A stretch of 64,000 nucleotides of DNA from DASQBT01 sp963782495 (GTDB taxonomy: Bacteria; Pseudomonadota; Gammaproteobacteria; Burkholderiales; Thiobacillaceae), in NCBI GenBank assembly GCA_963782495.1, contig CAWAJU010000003.1, positions 434,001-498,000 of the forward strand, given 5' to 3'. Both the position numbers and the translations under genes were made by a program. Numbering within the stretch: the first letter of the stretch is position 1; each line of letters opens with the position of its first letter. Shown here piece after piece: positions 59,790-64,000 of the stretch. The notes beneath the pieces were generated by a model. It saw only the letters and a program-made list of their open reading frames with translations, did not search any database and was not told the DNA's origin.

Positions 59790-62549
59790 CTAGCCTAGCG
59801 TGGCCAGTTGGCTGGAGAGTTTTTCGGCTTTGGAGGAAAAATCCGCCAGTCGCTGCTTCTCTTGAACTACCACAGGCGCGGGCGCCTTGTCCACAAAAGT
59901 TGGATTGCCCAACTTCGCCTCAGCCTTGGCGATTTCCGCCTGTAGCCTGTGCAGTTCCTTTTCCAGCCGCAGCCTTTCAACTATCGGGTCGATTTCGATC
60001 TTGAGCATGAGGCTGGCATTTCCCACTACCTGGACCGGCAGGCCGACCGGGATGTGGGGTGGATTGAAGATGACATCAGACAGTCGCGCCAAGCCTGTCG
60101 CATAGGGCATAAGCGCAGCCAGTCGGTCTTCGTCACCCAGGACGATGAGAGGCAGCTTATCCCCCGGGCTGATCTTCATTTCGGAGCGCAGGGTACGCAC
60201 CGCATTGGTCAATGCTTTCAACTCGTTCATGAAACCAATTGCTGAGGGATTGATTTTGCTTTGATCTGGCGCAGGGTAGGGCTGAACCATGAGGGAATCG
60301 CCGCTCCTGCCTGCCAGCGGCGAGACCTTTTGCCAGAGTTCTTCGGTGATGAAGGGGATGATGGGATGAGCCAGGCGCAGTGCGGCTTCCAGTACCCGGA
60401 TCAGGGTACGCCGGGTAGCGCGTTGCTGGGCCAGATTGGCGGAGTGAAGTTGAGTCTTGGCCAGTTCCACATACCAGTCGCAATACTCGTCCCAAATGAA
60501 TTCATAGATAGCTTTGGCGGACAGGTCAAAGCGGTACGCTTCAAAGCCGCTGCGAATTACCTGTTCGGCCTGCTGAAGACGGCTGATGATCCATTGGTCT
60601 ACGGGTGAGTATTCCAGAGAAAGGGACGCATCGAGTCCCACATCTTTGCCGTCACAGTTCATCAGCACGAATCGCGTCGCATTCCACAGTTTGTTGCAGA
60701 AGTTGCGGTAGCCTTCGCAGCGCTTTTGGTCGAAATTGATGTTGCGGCCCAGGGTGGCCAGGGAGGCAAAGGTAAAGCGCAGGGCGTCCGTTCCGTACGC
60801 GGGAATGCCGTCGGGAAACTCTCTGCGGGTCTTGGCCGCGACCTTGGGCGCATCCTGGGGACGGCGCAGCCCGGTGGTGCGCTTCTCCAACAGACTGTCC
60901 AGAGGGATGCCGTCGATCAGATCCACCGGGTCCAAGGTATTACCCTCCGACTTGGACATCTTCTTGCCCTCCGCATCGCGCACCAGTCCATGCACATATA
61001 CGTGCCTGAATGGCACTTTGCCGGTGAAGTGGGTGGTCATCATGATCATGCGGGCCACCCAAAAGAAGATGATGTCGAACCCGGTTACCAGAACTGAAGA
61101 GGGCAGAAAGCTGCGCAAGTCCTGAGTATCATCCGGCCAACCGAGGGTGGAGAAGGGCACCAGGGCCGAACTGAACCAAGTATCGAGCACGTCGGCATCA
61201 CGGGTCAAAGACCGGCCACCAGCCTGGGCGCGTGCTGCCTCCTCACTGCGTGCCACATAGACGTTGCCGATTTCATCGTACCAGGCAGGGATCTGGTGGC
61301 CCCACCAAAGCTGGCGCGATATGCACCAGTCCTGAATGTTGTTGAGCCATTGGTTGTAGGTATTGATCCATTGCTCGGGATAGAACCTGATCTCGCCCTT
61401 GTCCACGACCTCGATGGCCTTGGTCGTAATGGACTTTCCGGAGGCGTCGGGTTTGCTCATCGCGACGAACCATTGGTCGGTGAGCATCGGTTCGATCACC
61501 ACGCCGGTGCGGTCGCCACGTGGCACCATGAGAATGTGCGGTTTGACTTCGGCCAGTAGTTCCCGGGTTTCCAGATCGGCCACAATGCGCTTGCGGGCCT
61601 CGAACCGGTCAAGGCCGCGGTAGGCAGCGGGAGCATTTTCGTTGATCCTGGCATCTGGCGTGAGGATGTTGATCTGGGCCAGGCCATGGCGTTGGCCGAC
61701 TGCATAGTCGTTGAAGTCGTGGGCCGGAGTAACCTTGACTACTCCGGTGCCGAATTCCCGATCGACGTAGTCGTCGGCAATAATGGGAATGTCGCGCCCG
61801 CACAAAGGCAACCGAACGCTTTGGCCGATCAGATGACGGTAGCGGTCATCGTCCGGATGGACCATGACCGCCACGTCGCCCAACATGGTCTCGGGCCGGG
61901 TTGTGGCGACAGTCAGATGGTCGCTGCCAACGGCGAGAGGGTAACGGATATGCCAAAGCGAGCCGTCTTCTTCTTCACTCACCACTTCCAGGTCGGATAC
62001 CGCGGTGTGCAACACCGGGTCCCAGTTCACCAGCCGTTTGCCACGGTAGATCAGTCCTTCTTCATAGAGCCGCACGAACACTTCGGTAACGGCGTGGGAG
62101 AGCCGGCCATCCATGGTGAAGTATTCGCGGCCCCAGTCCACCGAGTCACCCATGCGCCGCATTTGGCGGGTGATGGTGTTGCCCGAGTGCTCTTTCCAGT
62201 CCCAAACCTTGCCGACAAATTTTTCTCGACCCAGGTCGTGGCGGGTCAGGCCTTCCTTCTCCAACTGCCGCTCGACCACAATCTGTGTGGCTATGCCGGC
62301 ATGATCGGTCCCCGGCAACCACAGGGTGTTCTGGCCCAACATGCGGTGGTAGCGCGTCAAGCCATCCATGATGGTCTGGTTGAAGGCATGACCCATGTGC
62401 AGGGTCCCAGTCACATTGGGCGGCGGCAGCTGGATGCAGAATGAAGGCTGGGCGGTATTGCCGGAGGGCTGAAAATACCCGGCCGCAACCCAGTGGTCAT
62501 ACCAGCGAGCTTCTATTTCGTGAGGTTCGAAGGATTTGGCGAGGTCCAT
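59790..62549 (-). CDS. valS: Valine--tRNA ligase ValS
   Basis: A 919-residue class I synthetase. The HIGH-type motif is PPNVTGTLHMGHAF and the KMSKS motif is KKMSKSEGN; the CP1 editing domain lies between them. A C-terminal coiled-coil arm (RLRLEKELHRLQAEIAKAEAKLGN) is complete. The ATG at 62547-62549 is chosen over an upstream in-frame start at 62591, because the family begins with MDLAKSFEPHEIEARWY. It is the last gene of the leftward pepA-holC-valS group. Confidence 0.96.
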   Translation of the reverse strand: MDLAKSFEPHEIEARWYDHWVAAGYFQPSGNTAQPSFCIQLPPPNVTGTLHMGHAFNQTIMDGLTRYHRMLGQNTLWLPGTDHAGIATQIVVERQLEKEGLTRHDLGREKFVGKVWDWKEHSGNTITRQMRRMGDSVDWGREYFTMDGRLSHAVTEVFVRLYEEGLIYRGKRLVNWDPVLHTAVSDLEVVSEEEDGSLWHIRYPLAVGSDHLTVATTRPETMLGDVAVMVHPDDDRYRHLIGQSVRLPLCGRDIPIIADDYVDREFGTGVVKVTPAHDFNDYAVGQRHGLAQINILTPDARINENAPAAYRGLDRFEARKRIVADLETRELLAEVKPHILMVPRGDRTGVVIEPMLTDQWFVAMSKPDASGKSITTKAIEVVDKGEIRFYPEQWINTYNQWLNNIQDWCISRQLWWGHQIPAWYDEIGNVYVARSEEAARAQAGGRSLTRDADVLDTWFSSALVPFSTLGWPDDTQDLRSFLPSSVLVTGFDIIFFWVARMIMMTTHFTGKVPFRHVYVHGLVRDAEGKKMSKSEGNTLDPVDLIDGIPLDSLLEKRTTGLRRPQDAPKVAAKTRREFPDGIPAYGTDALRFTFASLATLGRNINFDQKRCEGYRNFCNKLWNATRFVLMNCDGKDVGLDASLSLEYSPVDQWIISRLQQAEQVIRSGFEAYRFDLSAKAIYEFIWDEYCDWYVELAKTQLHSANLAQQRATRRTLIRVLEAALRLAHPIIPFITEELWQKVSPLAGRSGDSLMVQPYPAPDQSKINPSAIGFMNELKALTNAVRTLRSEMKISPGDKLPLIVLGDEDRLAALMPYATGLARLSDVIFNPPHIPVGLPVQVVGNASLMLKIEIDPIVERLRLEKELHRLQAEIAKAEAKLGNPTFVDKAPAPVVVQEKQRLADFSSKAEKLSSQLATLG

Positions 62550-62649
62550 GAATGACAGGAAGCGAAAACCTTGAATTATACATAGGCACACGCTGCCGCC
62601 AGCCTTGGACCGAGGGGCGTGCGGTGCAGCAGTGCGGGATCCGCACAGC

Positions 62650-63225
62650 CTACGCGTCGCCGGACTTCTTGTCCTTTACGGCGAGTTTCTCCGCCACTGC
62701 CTGGCGCACCATCTCTTCCACATTCGCGTTCAGATTCGCCATGAGATTGGCCATGGACTGGTTCAGGCTCTTGCGCAGCTCTTCGGCAACTTGTTCCTGC
62801 ATTAGTCCGGTGATTTTGGGCGTCAGTTCGTCCACCAGGCTTGCAGTGATCTGCGCGTCCTGGGTTTCTGTTGCCATCTCGGGCACTGTCCCCTCTGGCA
62901 AGGCAACCTCCAAGACTGTGGCAGGATCGAGAGAGGGTTCAATTGAATCGGGGAGTTCAAGTGGCGGCCGAGCCTTTGGAAGCTCGAAACGTTCTGCTGC
63001 TGCTGCGGCTTCATGACGGGGCGTTACTGTTGTGGCCGGATAGGCCTGAACCGCTTCAGCGGGCGGAGGCGAACCACGTTGGATCACGTCGGTCAATACC
63101 GGCAGCCAGGCGTCCTCTGCGGGCGCTTGACGTTCTGCAGAAACGCTTTGGCTTGTGGCCGCCTCAGCTCCACGGTGTTTGCGCACTAACGCCTCAAATT
63201 TGCCCATCAGGCCGTCCTGACTCAT
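62650..63225 (-). CDS. Hypothetical protein between holC and valS
   Basis: A 191-residue protein. The N-terminal part is rich in Ala, Pro and Glu and appears disordered. The C-terminal 70 residues form an amphipathic helix region (LMQEQVAEELRKSLNQSMAN, then MVRQAVAEKLAVKDKK). Its start overlaps the holC stop by four bases (ATGA). No domain was recognised. Its place in the operon is seen in related betaproteobacteria, but the role is unknown. Confidence 0.75.
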   Translation of the reverse strand: MSQDGLMGKFEALVRKHRGAEAATSQSVSAERQAPAEDAWLPVLTDVIQRGSPPPAEAVQAYPATTVTPRHEAAAAAERFELPKARPPLELPDSIEPSLDPATVLEVALPEGTVPEMATETQDAQITASLVDELTPKITGLMQEQVAEELRKSLNQSMANLMANLNANVEEMVRQAVAEKLAVKDKKSGDA

Positions 63226-63647
63226 TTGGCTTGCCTCAGGTCGTGGGTCTGAATGGCGTATCCACGCTCCTGATAGAACTTGTAGCGCTGCCTGCCCTTG
63301 GCGCGGTCCTCCTCGTCTGCGGTCACGATTTCCAGCACACGGTCAAACCGGCCGAACTGCGCGGGATGCCCGTCGTCCAAGTTGATCAGGACGTCAGCCC
63401 GGGCCAAGCGGTCCGCATCGACACCAATCAGAACGGGCGTTTGCGCAGCCAAGGCATCGGAATCACGGCAATGAGGCAAAAACGAAAGCGGCGGATTGGT
63501 CCACAACATTCGGTCCACGTCTGCTGCCAACGCGGGATCAGTGACGTGTACCAGCACATTAAGATTCTGGCCGTAGGCTTTGGCAACCAACTGGCGCGTG
63601 ACCGCCAGTTTCTCAGGCGCGAAGATGTAGAAGCCGACTTCGGTCAT
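63222..63647 (-). CDS. holC: DNA polymerase III chi subunit HolC
   Basis: A 141-residue clamp-loader accessory subunit that links the chi-psi pair to SSB. The start MTEVGFYIFAPEKLAVTRQL is characteristic, followed by WTNPPLSFLPH and VLINLDDGHPAQFGRFDRVL. The ATG overlaps the pepA stop (ATGA), which fixes the start. The pepA-holC-valS order is conserved in proteobacteria. Confidence 0.93.
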   Translation of the reverse strand: MTEVGFYIFAPEKLAVTRQLVAKAYGQNLNVLVHVTDPALAADVDRMLWTNPPLSFLPHCRDSDALAAQTPVLIGVDADRLARADVLINLDDGHPAQFGRFDRVLEIVTADEEDRAKGRQRYKFYQERGYAIQTHDLRQAK

Positions 63648-64000
63648 GCCTTGATTCTTGAGGGCTTGGTTGTGCCGCCCTTGCGTGGCCGAGTCGCCGA
63701 TGCCTTGGCGCTGCCCGGCTTCTTTCTGTCCAGCAGCCAATGTACCAGCAGCGGCACCGGGCGTCCGGTCGAGCCTTTGCTTTCACGCCCGCCCTTGTAT
63801 GCCGTACCGGCCACGTCGAGGTGCGCCCAGGGGAAGCTCTTGGCGAAACGCGACAGGAAACAGGCCGCGGTGATGGAGCCAGCGGGCCGCCCGCCAATAT
63901 TGGCCATGTCCGCCAGATTGCTCTTGAGCTGCTCCTGGTAGTCTTCCCACAATGGCAGACGCCAAGCCCGGTCCCAGGCTTCGTTGCCGGCCTGTTCCAG
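63644..64000 (-). CDS. pepA: Leucyl aminopeptidase PepA, C-terminal part (runs off right edge)
   Basis: The last about 118 residues of a cytosolic M17 aminopeptidase; the N-terminal part is beyond base 64000. LPLWEDYQEQLKSNLADMAN, GGRPAGSITAACFLSRF and AHLDVAGTAYKGGR are conserved, the last near the metal site. The tail after VHWLLD is extended (about 30 residues, rich in Lys, Gly and Ser) compared with E. coli PepA. It overlaps holC by four bases. Confidence 0.9.
   Translation of the reverse strand: MEQAGNEAWDRAWRLPLWEDYQEQLKSNLADMANIGGRPAGSITAACFLSRFAKSFPWAHLDVAGTAYKGGRESKGSTGRPVPLLVHWLLDRKKPGSAKASATRPRKGGTTKPSRIKA

Noticed and set aside
1..64000. CRISPR arrays or complete insertion sequences
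   Set aside because: No regularly spaced repeats and no transposase-like protein were seen.

Overview
The window looks like chromosomal DNA of a sulfur-oxidising betaproteobacterium of the Sulfuricella/Sulfuriferula/Thiobacillus kind. This is inferred from a soxXYZAB cluster, a rhodanese-TusA-DsrE2 cluster and betaproteobacterial housekeeping synteny (ptsN-hprK-rapZ, hpf-rpoN-lptB-lptA-lptC-kdsC-kdsD, pepA-holC-valS). No species marker such as 16S rRNA is present.

Bases 1 to about 8.5 kb are an accessory region ending at a tRNA-Gly(CCC) gene. It holds a family-B DNA polymerase gene broken by several frameshifts and a stop inside motif A, and a small gene coupled to it. A phage-type tyrosine recombinase follows, then three integron-cassette-like units with two attC-like sites, one of which encodes a membrane-anchored PD-(D/E)XK nuclease-like protein. 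A short DNA-methylase-like gene and several small unknown genes complete it. A 37-nt copy of the 5' part of the tRNA lies just upstream of thiS.

From 8.7 to 25.6 kb the content is core: thiS-thiG-trmB, a type IV pilin accessory gene, greB, tcdA, a run of small metabolic genes with ubiX, the regulatory group rapZ-hprK-ptsN-hpf-rpoN, the LPS transport and Kdo genes, and a CPA2 antiporter.

From 25.6 to 42.6 kb lies a self-contained MSHA-pilus/type II secretion-like locus: two prepilins, PilO/PilN-like proteins, inner-membrane platform, ATPase, TPR protein, secretin and ExeA-like ATPase. A membrane histidine kinase and a sigma-54-dependent response regulator bracket it. An ABC exporter is split into permease (left) and ATPase (right) outside them. 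A near-consensus sigma-54 promoter precedes the left prepilin, which links it to rpoN and probably to the bracketing regulator.

From 42.7 to 64 kb are an esterase, a large unknown protein, alaS, soxB-soxA-soxZ-soxY-soxX (transcribed leftwards from soxX), a BepA-like protease, moaC, a lipoprotein, a TlpA-like thioredoxin, the rhodanese-tusA-dsrE2 sulfur-carrier cluster, a frameshifted FadL-type porin gene, a DUF302 protein, and a valS/holC/pepA operon that runs off the right edge.
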